Assembly (NCBI GenBank): GCA_964618415.1
Contig: CAZUAT010000004.1
Coordinates: forward strand, 1 to 64,000
Direction: 5' to 3'
Origin: JACTMI01 sp964618415
GTDB lineage: Bacteria > Acidobacteriota > Thermoanaerobaculia > Multivoradales > JAGPDF01
DNA: 64,000 nt
Shown here piece after piece: positions 36,361 to 43,937 of the stretch; the stretch's first letter is position 1; every line of letters begins with the position of its first letter. The position numbers and the translations under genes were made by a program. The notes under the pieces were generated by a model. That model worked only from the letters and a program-made list of their open reading frames with translations, was not told the DNA's origin and ran no database searches.

Positions 36361-38315
36361 CCTTTCTCCTCGCCGCCCGCTCTGCCGGCTCCCGTCGGAG
36401 CGGCGCTCTCGCTGGAGGCACCGCCCCCCGGCAGCTGCGCCTCGTCGGTCTGCCCGCCCTCGGTCGCCTCGGTGCTGTCGCCCGTGGACGGCTCCGGGCG
36501 GCGGATCTCGACGTCGACCCGTACCAGGCCGGAGACCGGCGCCGCCTCCGCGAAGCGCTCCCGCTGGACGACCGCCAGGCGCAGCGGTCGCGTCCCGCCC
36601 CCGCCGGCGGCCCCCCAGACCTCGCGCACCGAGGCCGGCAGGCGCGGCAGGGTTTCGCCAGCCAGACTCAGCCCGCGGCTGGTCTGCACGCCGAGCACCA
36701 CCAGTTCGCGGCGACTGCCGAGCGAACCGAGCAGGTCCACCGCCTGCTCGAAGGTGACCGGCGCAGCCGGCACGATCCCGAAGCGGGCCGAGTCGGTGCT
36801 CACGCCGTCGCCGATCAGCAGCGTGTAGCGACCGGCCGGCAGATCCGGCGGAATGGTGAGTTCGAGCCGGCGCCGCTCCACCCCGCCGCGGTAGCCGCGC
36901 AGATCGACGAACAGGTCGAGCCGTTCGCCCGGCGCCAGCCGCGAGCGCGCCGGGTGGGCACCGATCAGCGTCGCGCCGCGCGGACGCGCGTGGGGGCGAA
37001 AGTCGACCGCCACGCGCTCGATGTCGACCTCGGCCAGCTCGTTGGTGGCCAGAAAGTCGAGCATGGCGTACATCCAGACCACCGACGCGATCGCCGAGCC
37101 GGCGCCGTCGAACGACTGGCCGACGCGCAGGCGCCCGCCGGTCCCGAGTTCGGCGACCAGGTCGAGATCGATCCCTTCGACCCCGCCGGTGGCGACCGTC
37201 GCATCGAGCGCCCCCAGGCTGGCGATCGCCGCCAGCAGCGGCACCAGCGACGGGACGCGCGCCAGGCGCAGATCGAAGCGGTGCGCGGTCGGCGCGTCCA
37301 CGGTGACCGTGAGCGGCACCTGGCGCGGCATGCGTCCGATCCGTCCGAGCGAACCGGCGGCGTGGTCGCGGACGAACTCGCCCACGACCGGCCCGCTGTT
37401 GGCCAGCTTGAACGAGCTGTAGAGACTCGGCAGCACGGTGACCACTTCGGCCGGAGCCATCGGCAGCGACATCTCGCCCAGGCCGGCCACCGGATGGCCG
37501 AAGGCGAGGATCCGGTCGCCGACTCGTTCGGTCACCGTGCCGGTGGCGGCCAGGCGCAGATCGCCATCGACGAAAACGGCCGCCACCGAGCTGCCGCCCT
37601 CGAGCTCCGCGGAAAGTGCGCGATCGGTGCCGCTCGCCACCGTGCCGAGCGCCGGCAGGAGCTCACGCAGCTGCGCCAGCCCGCTGTCCGAGAACCCCGC
37701 GGCCGACCAGACGACGGCGCTGCGACCGCCGGTGGCGGCGGTCGGCAGCAGCCGCTCGGCGGCCGTCGCGAGCAGGGTCGGCGCCAGCTCGCCGCTCAGC
37801 AGCGTCGCCAGCGGCACACCCGGCCCGCGCTGCGGCGGCCAGGCGGCGGCCTGCTCGATGGCGTGCATCTGGGCGATCGGCGTGATGCCGGCGATCGCCT
37901 CGGTGGCGAACGTCCAGCCGAAGGCGACGGCGCCGACCAGCCGACCGTCGATCCAGACCGGGCTGCCGCTCATCCCGGCGATGACGCCGGTCCGCTCCAG
38001 CGAGTGACCGGTCAGCCGGGCGAGGATGGCGTCGTTGCCGGGGGTCATCTCCCGCAGCACGCCGAGGATCTCGACCTCGAACCGCTCCCGCTGGCCGCCC
38101 GCGAAGACCGTCTCGCCGTGGCCGCGCATGCCGGCGCGGACCTCCTCCACCGGCAGGATCGGACCTCCGAGCTCGGAGTCGGCGGCGGCCGGTCGCGCGA
38201 GCCCGGGGCCGGCCACCGCCAGCCCGCCGAGGAGCGCGCAGGCGCGCAGCCACAGGACGGTTCGACGCCGGAAATGGCCTCTGACGGAATTTCGGTCAGA
38301 ACGTGGCTCAGGCAA
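36357..38315 (-). CDS. SpoIVB/S55-type serine peptidase-like exported protein
   Basis: A 652-residue protein. The start is a TTG at 38315, chosen because GGGAGG sits seven bases upstream and a signal peptide (VLWLRACALLGGLAVAGPGLARPAAA) follows at the right distance; the ATG at 38426 would add a polar lead buried in the sua5-type gene. The S55 domain covers about residues 50-420: LPVEEVRAGMRGHGETVF, MSGSPVWIDGRLVGAVAFGW with the likely catalytic Ser, and DRILAFGHPVAGLGEMSLP. The C-terminal region is beta-rich. Such proteins occur in non-sporulating bacteria with unknown targets. It overlaps the sua5-type gene by eight bases. Confidence 0.82.
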   Translation of the reverse strand: MPEPRSDRNSVRGHFRRRTVLWLRACALLGGLAVAGPGLARPAAADSELGGPILPVEEVRAGMRGHGETVFAGGQRERFEVEILGVLREMTPGNDAILARLTGHSLERTGVIAGMSGSPVWIDGRLVGAVAFGWTFATEAIAGITPIAQMHAIEQAAAWPPQRGPGVPLATLLSGELAPTLLATAAERLLPTAATGGRSAVVWSAAGFSDSGLAQLRELLPALGTVASGTDRALSAELEGGSSVAAVFVDGDLRLAATGTVTERVGDRILAFGHPVAGLGEMSLPMAPAEVVTVLPSLYSSFKLANSGPVVGEFVRDHAAGSLGRIGRMPRQVPLTVTVDAPTAHRFDLRLARVPSLVPLLAAIASLGALDATVATGGVEGIDLDLVAELGTGGRLRVGQSFDGAGSAIASVVWMYAMLDFLATNELAEVDIERVAVDFRPHARPRGATLIGAHPARSRLAPGERLDLFVDLRGYRGGVERRRLELTIPPDLPAGRYTLLIGDGVSTDSARFGIVPAAPVTFEQAVDLLGSLGSRRELVVLGVQTSRGLSLAGETLPRLPASVREVWGAAGGGGTRPLRLAVVQRERFAEAAPVSGLVRVDVEIRRPEPSTGDSTEATEGGQTDEAQLPGGGASSESAAPTGAGRAGGEEKG

Positions 38316-38946
38316 GGGGGTGCCTCCCGGGGCGCAGGATTCGCGGTTGACCGCCTTCGAGCGCGACCAGCGTGGAGGGCAGGCCTCCCGGCAGCTGGCC
38401 ACCGTCGATGACGACCGACTCGACATCGGGGACGCCGCGCAGCCAGGCCGCGACGCGCTCCGCCTCGGTATACGGCGGCTCGCCCGATCGGTTGGCGCTG
38501 GTGGCGGTGAGCGGCCGCCCCAGCTCGGTCAGCAAGGCGCGCAGCGGCGCGTGGGCGGGAACCCGCACCGCCAGCGACGATGCGCCGAGCGAGGCCGGAA
38601 TCGGCCGCGCCAGCGGGACGACTACGGAGAGCGGCGCCGGCCAGCGCGCGGCACCCCAGGCGAGCGCCGGGTCCTCCGCAGAGATGCCCAGCGCGAGGAG
38701 ATCGGCGACCGTCCCCGCCACCACCGGCAGCGCCCGGGCGGCGCGCTCGCGCTCCCCTTTGAGCCGCAGGATTGCGGCCACGCCCGCCGCATGCGTCGGG
38801 TCGACCGCCAGGCCGTAGGTCGACTCGGTGGGGATGGCGAGCACGGCTCCTCGATCGAGCGCCGCCGCGAGCCGCTGCGGATCGTCGCCGAAGCGCCAGA
38901 TCGCGGGCGCGCGCACCGCCGCGGCGGCCGCCGGCCGAACCGTCAC
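38308..38946 (-). CDS. threonylcarbamoyl-AMP synthase, Sua5/YciO/YrdC family
   Basis: A 212-residue enzyme that makes threonylcarbamoyl-AMP for the t6A modification of ANN-decoding tRNAs. The characteristic PTESTYGLAVDPTHAAG, the lysine/arginine pocket ILRLKGERERAARALPVV, and SANRSGEPPYTEAE are visible. It is the short form without the C-terminal Sua5 domain. GTG start overlapping the recN stop as GTGA. A YciO-like paralogue of uncertain activity is the alternative. Confidence 0.88.
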   Translation of the reverse strand: MTVRPAAAAAVRAPAIWRFGDDPQRLAAALDRGAVLAIPTESTYGLAVDPTHAAGVAAILRLKGERERAARALPVVAGTVADLLALGISAEDPALAWGAARWPAPLSVVVPLARPIPASLGASSLAVRVPAHAPLRALLTELGRPLTATSANRSGEPPYTEAERVAAWLRGVPDVESVVIDGGQLPGGLPSTLVALEGGQPRILRPGRHPLA

Positions 38947-40679
38947 CGCCCTCCCTTCGCGGCGCTGCGGATCAGCTCCCCGGCGTGCTCGAGCGACACC
39001 GCGGTGACCTTGGCGCCGGAGATCATCCGCGCCACTTCCGCTACCCGCTCCTGCGGCTCGAGCGTCGTCACCTCGGCCCAGGTCCGCCCGCTGCGGACCC
39101 GCTTGGCGACCTTGTGATGCCGATCGGCGAAGCTCGCGACCTGGGCAAGATGGGTCACCGCCAGGATCTGTCCGCCGCGCGCCAGCCGGCGCAGCTTGCG
39201 CCCCAGAGCGGCGCCCTGCGAGCCGCCCAGGCCCACGTCGGCTTCGTCGAAGACGAGAGTCGGGCCGCCGCGCACCTCCTCGCCGCGCGCCGCCAGCTGC
39301 AGCGCCAGGGAGATGCGGGCCAGCTCTCCGCCCGAGGCGGTGCGGGCGATCGGCGCCAGTGGCTCGCCCGGATTCGGCGCGAACAGAAACGCGACGCGAT
39401 CGATGCCGGCCGGCCCGAAGTCGACCGGCGAGCCGTCCAGCACGAGCGGACTGCCGGCGCGCGGCGCGCGCTCGCAGCTGACCGCAAAGCGGGTCCCCGG
39501 CAGCGCCAGATCGGCCAGCTCGCGCTCGAGCCCTTCGGCCAGCGCGGCGCCCCAGGCGGCGCGCGCCACCGACAGGCGCAGGGCGGCCTCCCGGTAGGCG
39601 GCGAGGGCCGCCGCGCGTTCGCTCTCGAGGGCGTCGAGGCTGTCGGCATCCGATTCCAGGCTCTCGAGCTCGGCGGCGATCCGCGCCCGCCGTTCGACCA
39701 GGTCGGTCGCCGTGCCGCCGTGCTTGCGCATCAGCCGTTCGAGCAGCGCCAGGCGCTCTTCGATCGCGTCGAGCCGGCCCGGTTCGGCCTCGGCGTCGGC
39801 GAGGCGACCGGCGAGCTGTCGGCCGCAGTCGGTGACGCGGCCGATCAGCTCGTCGAGTTCGCCGAGCGCGGCGGCGGCGACCTCGTCCCAGCCGGCCACC
39901 GAGGCCAGCTCGTGACGCGCCGTCGCCAGCCGGTCGGCCGCCGCCCCCTCTTCTTCCGTCAGCGCTCCGTGCGCGATGCCGAAGGCGCGCAGCGTCGCCT
40001 CGCGATGGCGCAGGCCGTCGCGCTCGCGGCGGAGCCGCTCGTCCTCCCCCGGTTCAGGCCGCACTTCGTCCAGTTCGGCGAGCTGGAAGCGCAGCAGGTC
40101 GAGTCGCTCGATGCGCAGCCGGTCGTCTCCGGTCGCCCGCTCGATCCGCTCGTCGAGTTCGCGCCAGACGGCGTAGCGGGCCCGCGTTTCGGCGACCAGG
40201 CGCGCCCCCTCCTCGCCGCCGGCCCGGTCCAGCCAGGCGCGCTGCAGCTCCGCGTCGGCGAGGCCCATCTCCTCGCGCTGCCCATGGATGCGCAGCAGCG
40301 CCGGAGCCAGCTCCTGCAGCAGCCGCAGCGTGACCGGTTGATCGTCGATGTAGACCCGGTTGCGGCCGGCGCGGCCGATCTCGCGGCGCACGACGATCTC
40401 GTCGGTGGCCGCGGCACCGTCGAGCGCCTCGAACCCGGCCGCCGCGAGGCGCGCCGCGAGCTCCTCCGTGCGCTCGAAGACGCCGGTCACCGTCATCGCC
40501 TCGGAGCCCTCGCGCACCAGTTCGGCATCGGCGCGCGCCCCGGCGAGCAGAGCGAGCGAATCGACCACCAGCGACTTGCCGGCGCCGGTCTCACCGGTCA
40601 GCACGTTGAAGCCGGGCCCGAACTCCACCTGGCCGCCAGCCAGCACGGCGAGGTTACGGACGTGGAGACTGCGAAGCAC
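38943..40679 (-). CDS. recN: DNA repair protein RecN
   Basis: A 578-residue SMC-like ATPase that acts in double-strand-break repair. The start is the GTG at 40679, which puts the family opening LRSLHVRNLAVL at the N-terminus; the longer frame reads into upstream spacer and gene. Walker A is LTGETGAGKS (about residue 30), Walker B is LVFDEADVGLGG, the signature is ASGGELARISLAL, and the end region is ILAVTHLAQVASFADRH. Helical coiled-coil arms lie between (about 150-370). It sits 19 bases after the ykgJ-like gene. Confidence 0.93.
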   Translation of the reverse strand: MLRSLHVRNLAVLAGGQVEFGPGFNVLTGETGAGKSLVVDSLALLAGARADAELVREGSEAMTVTGVFERTEELAARLAAAGFEALDGAAATDEIVVRREIGRAGRNRVYIDDQPVTLRLLQELAPALLRIHGQREEMGLADAELQRAWLDRAGGEEGARLVAETRARYAVWRELDERIERATGDDRLRIERLDLLRFQLAELDEVRPEPGEDERLRRERDGLRHREATLRAFGIAHGALTEEEGAAADRLATARHELASVAGWDEVAAAALGELDELIGRVTDCGRQLAGRLADAEAEPGRLDAIEERLALLERLMRKHGGTATDLVERRARIAAELESLESDADSLDALESERAAALAAYREAALRLSVARAAWGAALAEGLERELADLALPGTRFAVSCERAPRAGSPLVLDGSPVDFGPAGIDRVAFLFAPNPGEPLAPIARTASGGELARISLALQLAARGEEVRGGPTLVFDEADVGLGGSQGAALGRKLRRLARGGQILAVTHLAQVASFADRHHKVAKRVRSGRTWAEVTTLEPQERVAEVARMISGAKVTAVSLEHAGELIRSAAKGGR

Positions 40680-40698
40680 GCGCGACCGACCGACAGCT

Positions 40699-41085
40699 CT
40701 AGCCGCGCGTGAACGACGGGACGTACTCCGGATCGTCCTGACTGCGACGCTCCGAGCAGAGGAAGTCGTAGAAGCCGCAGCGGCCGGTGCCGGGATAGGC
40801 CCGGCAGATGTGCGGCCGCGCGTGGTAGACCGTGCAGCCGCGCGTCTCGCGGTCGAGAAAGCGGCAGGCGGTGCCGAAGTGCTCGTCCGGGGCGTGCCGC
40901 AGTACCCGCAGCGGCTTACCGTCGACCTGGACCTGGCGCGTGAAGCGCCTCTCGGCGAGCGCATCGTCGAGCTGGAAATGTCGCGCCAGCCGGGTCACGT
41001 CCCGATCGGTGACCTCGATGTGATCGTAACTGCAGCAGTAGGCGGGGCAGTTCGAGCAGTTGTACTGCACGCGGAGTGAGCTCAC
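40699..41085 (-). CDS. YkgJ-family cysteine-cluster protein
   Basis: A 128-residue protein with the CxxCxxxCC-type N-terminal cluster (YNCSNCPAYCCSY), a second group CRFLDRETRGCTVYHARPHICRAYP and late cysteines in GRCGFYDFLC. These residues are thought to bind a zinc or iron-sulfur centre; no activity is established for the family. The GTG start is six bases after TAGAAT with no Shine-Dalgarno sequence. It is the head gene of the long chain running through recN, the sua5-type gene, the S55 peptidase, the propeller, coaD and add. Confidence 0.85.
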   Translation of the reverse strand: MSSLRVQYNCSNCPAYCCSYDHIEVTDRDVTRLARHFQLDDALAERRFTRQVQVDGKPLRVLRHAPDEHFGTACRFLDRETRGCTVYHARPHICRAYPGTGRCGFYDFLCSERRSQDDPEYVPSFTRG

Positions 41086-41091
41086 GCGGCC

Positions 41092-41097
41092 ATTCTA
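41092..41097 (-). promoter_or_regulatory. -10 element TAGAAT for leaderless ykgJ-like/recN operon
   Basis: TAGAAT on the minus strand, ending exactly six bases before the GTG of the ykgJ-like gene, in the 50-base spacer after the GGDEF gene. No -35 match and no Shine-Dalgarno sequence. Confidence 0.55.
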
Positions 41098-41135
41098 GCC
41101 CGGACCACCCACCGGCCCGCCCGGCGGCGCCGGGA

Positions 41136-42149
41136 TCAGTGCGACGACGGCCCGTCGGACGGTTCGAGCAGCTCGCCCGCCTCGACCCGGTCCCGTCCCG
41201 CCGCCTTGGCCCGGTAGAGACCGTTGTCGGCGGTGGCGATCAGGTCGTCGAGGCGGCGGATGCCGTGCCCGGCCTCGGCGACGCCGAACGAGCAGGTGAT
41301 GGCGACCGGCGTGCCAGCGCAGTCGAACGGCTCGCCGGCGAACTGCTCGCGCAGCCGCTCGGCCAGCGCGACCGCGCCCGCGAGGTCGGTCTCCGGACAG
41401 AGCACGGCGAACTCCTCGCCGCCCACGCGCGCGAAGATCTGCTCCGGCCGCAGCAGCGTGGCGACGCGGGTCGCCAGCTGCTTGAGCACCGCGTCGCCAC
41501 ACAGATGGCCGTGCGTGTCGTTGACCTCTTTGAAGTGGTCGATGTCGAACAGCACGACGGCCAGCGGACGGCCGTGGCGCAGCGAACGCGCCAGCTCGCG
41601 GCGCCCCTCCTCGTTGAACTTGCGGCGGTTGTAGATCTCGGTCAGACCGTCGCGCATGACCATTTCGTAAATCGCTTCGTGGTAGGCGTGCTCGACGTCC
41701 CGCTCGTGCAGGAACTTGAAGTGCACCGAGCCGACCTGGAAGCGGTCGCCGCTGTGCAGCTCGACGACGCCGCGCACCTGCACCTCGTTGACGAAGGTGC
41801 CGTTGCGGCTGCCGAGATCCTCGATCGTCACCATGCCGCCCAGGTAGCGCAGGCGGGCGTGCAGCCGCGACAGCGAGGGCACCTCCGGCAGGCTGAGCGT
41901 GGCCGAGGTCGAGCGCCCGATCTCGATCGTGCCGCCCGGCGAGAGGGTCAGCCGGTAGCCCAGCCGCCGGTTCTCCGGGTGGGCGATCAGGATCATCGAG
42001 GCATCCCAGTACCGCTCGCTGCCCGGCGCCTTCTCCCACTCGGCCACCGTCGGCCGGTCGGTGGTGCTGCGCACCTGGCCGACGTGCGTGCCGGAGAGGC
42101 CGTCGGTCGACGGATCGTGGGTATCGGAGTCGCGGCCGCGCCGGCTCAC
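41136..42149 (-). CDS. FHA-domain diguanylate cyclase (GGDEF)
   Basis: A 337-residue signalling enzyme making cyclic di-GMP. The GTG start at 42149 overlaps the upstream amidotransferase stop as GTGA. The FHA domain (about residues 50-135) has IEIGRSTSATLSLPEVPSLS and EDLGSRNGTFVNEVQV, the phosphothreonine-binding pattern. The GGDEF domain (about 165-330) has DGLTEIYNRRKFNEE, LFDIDHFKEVND, THGHLCGDAVL and the active-site motif GGEEF. The residues before it (RPEQIFARV) lack the RxxD inhibitory site. So phospho-dependent protein binding, rather than product feedback, may control it. Confidence 0.9.
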   Translation of the reverse strand: MSRRGRDSDTHDPSTDGLSGTHVGQVRSTTDRPTVAEWEKAPGSERYWDASMILIAHPENRRLGYRLTLSPGGTIEIGRSTSATLSLPEVPSLSRLHARLRYLGGMVTIEDLGSRNGTFVNEVQVRGVVELHSGDRFQVGSVHFKFLHERDVEHAYHEAIYEMVMRDGLTEIYNRRKFNEEGRRELARSLRHGRPLAVVLFDIDHFKEVNDTHGHLCGDAVLKQLATRVATLLRPEQIFARVGGEEFAVLCPETDLAGAVALAERLREQFAGEPFDCAGTPVAITCSFGVAEAGHGIRRLDDLIATADNGLYRAKAAGRDRVEAGELLEPSDGPSSH

Positions 42150-42940
42150 AGGTACTCCGCATCGAAACCGGTCGGGTCGGCACCGGTTGCGAGCGCCAGG
42201 AAGCGGCCGAACAGGCTCGCGGCCTCGGGCGACGCACGCAGCGAACCGGCGAGTGCCTCGAGGTCCCCGTCGGGCAGGTAGCCGTCGCGGTAGATCGAGG
42301 CGCGCTCGATCATCCGCTCCGGGCTCAGCTCGACGTGGAACTGGCAGCCCCAGACCGGTGCGTCGCGGTAGCGGAACGCCTGCACCGGGCAGCGGTCGCT
42401 GGCTGCCAGTTCGACCGCTCCCGGCGGCAGTTCGACGACGCGATCGTTGTGGCCCAGCTGGACGGGAAAGCGGCCCGGCAGACCGGCAAAGAGCGGATCG
42501 CGACGCCCGGCTGGCGTCAGCTCGATGTCGAAGGTGCCGAGTTCGGCCCGTTCGAGGTCGGTCTCCACCCGCCCGCCGAGAGCGACGGCGAGAAACTGGT
42601 GGCCGAAACAGGAGCCGAAGATCGGCAGGCCGGCGTCGACCTGGGAGCGGATCAGCTCGGTCAGCGGGGCGGTGAACGGATGCTCGTCGGTGACCGAGTG
42701 CGAGCCCGCCCCGCCGAGCACGAGCGCCGTCACCCCCTCGAGATCGGACTCCGTGACGGCCGGGCACTCGAGCAGATTGAGGTACCGGAAGCGATCCTCG
42801 TCGCAGCCGGAGATCTCGCGAAAGCAGCGCCGCTCCTGCAGCTCGGCCATGCGGTGGTCGCGAAACTGGAGCAGCAGAATGCCGCCCGCACCGATCGATC
42901 GGCAGGCCGGAACAGTCGCGAGGCCGGCGGCAAAGGTCAT
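42146..42940 (-). CDS. class I glutamine amidotransferase (GATase1) protein
   Basis: A 264-residue stand-alone GATase1 domain. The nucleophile elbow is FGSCFGHQFLAVALGG, and the catalytic His and Glu are in WGCQFHVELSPE. LVLGGAGSHSVTDEHPF precedes them. The family includes GuaA-like hydrolases and glutamyl-polyamine or similar peptidases; the partner or substrate is not evident. TAGGAT lies 22 bases upstream of the ATG. Its stop is fused (GTGA) to the diguanylate cyclase start, so the two are co-translated. Confidence 0.85.
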   Translation of the reverse strand: MTFAAGLATVPACRSIGAGGILLLQFRDHRMAELQERRCFREISGCDEDRFRYLNLLECPAVTESDLEGVTALVLGGAGSHSVTDEHPFTAPLTELIRSQVDAGLPIFGSCFGHQFLAVALGGRVETDLERAELGTFDIELTPAGRRDPLFAGLPGRFPVQLGHNDRVVELPPGAVELAASDRCPVQAFRYRDAPVWGCQFHVELSPERMIERASIYRDGYLPDGDLEALAGSLRASPEAASLFGRFLALATGADPTGFDAEYL

Positions 42941-42961
42941 CCGGGACGGGTTCCGAGGCGC

Positions 42962-42967
42962 ATCCTA
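42962..42967 (-). promoter_or_regulatory. candidate -10 element for the amidotransferase/cyclase pair
   Basis: TAGGAT on the minus strand, 21 bases before the ATG at 42940. It overlaps an imperfect hairpin (GGGACGGG with CCCGTCCC). The 67-base spacer to the proline dehydrogenase gene holds nothing else. Confidence 0.3.
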
Positions 42968-43007
42968 GCCCGTCCCCCGGGGTCCGGAAAAGGGGCCTGC
43001 CGGGGGG

Positions 43008-43907
43008 TCAGGTGCCGCCAAAAATCGCCCGGACGACGTGGCGGGCGACTTCGGGGTTCTCGCGCAGGCGCCGGATCGAGTAGGGGTACCAGTCGCGCCC
43101 GAACGGCACGTAGACGCGCAGCCGGTGACCGGCGGCGAGCAGCGTGCGGCGCAGCGGCGCGGTGACCCCGAGCAGCATCTGGAACTCCCGGCGGTCGGCC
43201 GGCACGCCGAGACGATCGATCAGCGCCAGCGCGCCGCAGACCAGATGCTCGTCGTGGGTCGCCACGGCGACGCGGTGGCCGCCGGCGAACAGCTTCTCGA
43301 GCGCGTACAGGTAGTTGGCGCGGACGGTCTCGTAGGCGCGGTAGGCGTGCTCGGGCGGCTCGATGTAGATCCCCTTGCACAGGCGCACGCTCGAATCGGG
43401 CGGCAGGTCGCCGATGTCGTCGAGCGTGCGGCGCAGGTAGGCCTGCAGCACGACGCCGACGTGGCCGTGGCGCAGGGCCAGGTCGCGATGGATCCGCAGC
43501 GTCGCGTCGGTCGTCGAGATGTCTTCCATGTCGATCCGCACGAAGCTGTCGTGGCTGGCCGCGGCGACCACGATCCGCTCGATGTTGGCGTGCGCGAGCT
43601 GTTCGTCGATCTTGAGCCCGAGGCTGGTCGGCTTGACCGAGACGTTGGCGGCCAGGCCGCGCTCGGCGATTGCGGCGAGCACGCGGACGTAGGCGTCGGT
43701 GTTGGCCGCCGCCTCGTCGGCGGCGGTCACCTCCTCGCCGAGCACATCGAGCGTGGCCACTGCGCCCTCGCCGGCCAGCTCGCCGACCGTGCGCAACGCG
43801 TCCTCGAGCTTCGCGCCGGCCACGTAACGCATCGCCACCCGACGGACGATCGGCTTGGGGATCAGCGGCAGACCCCGGCGCACCAGCCAGGAGAAGACGC
43901 CGCTCAC
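43008..43907 (-). CDS. proline dehydrogenase (monofunctional)
   Basis: A 299-residue flavoenzyme oxidising proline to pyrroline-5-carboxylate with electrons passed to quinone. The catalytic motifs are NVSVKPTSLG, FVRIDMEDISTTD, LQAYLRRTLDD, VRLCKGIYIEP, ATHDEHL, EFQMLLGV and the final substrate-binding YVPFGRDWYPYSIRRLRENP. Size matches single-function ProDH rather than PutA. GTG start with GGGAG upstream, 30 bases after the diiron protein gene. No P5C dehydrogenase gene is in the window. Confidence 0.93.
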   Translation of the reverse strand: MSGVFSWLVRRGLPLIPKPIVRRVAMRYVAGAKLEDALRTVGELAGEGAVATLDVLGEEVTAADEAAANTDAYVRVLAAIAERGLAANVSVKPTSLGLKIDEQLAHANIERIVVAAASHDSFVRIDMEDISTTDATLRIHRDLALRHGHVGVVLQAYLRRTLDDIGDLPPDSSVRLCKGIYIEPPEHAYRAYETVRANYLYALEKLFAGGHRVAVATHDEHLVCGALALIDRLGVPADRREFQMLLGVTAPLRRTLLAAGHRLRVYVPFGRDWYPYSIRRLRENPEVARHVVRAIFGGT

Positions 43908-43937
43908 TGGGGAACTCCCGGTCGACCCGGCACCGGT

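Noticed and set aside
42941..42975. Hairpin GGGACGGG/CCCGTCCC as terminator after proline dehydrogenase
   Set aside because: The loop is long (18 bases) and the stem overlaps the likely -10 of the next gene; too weak to call.
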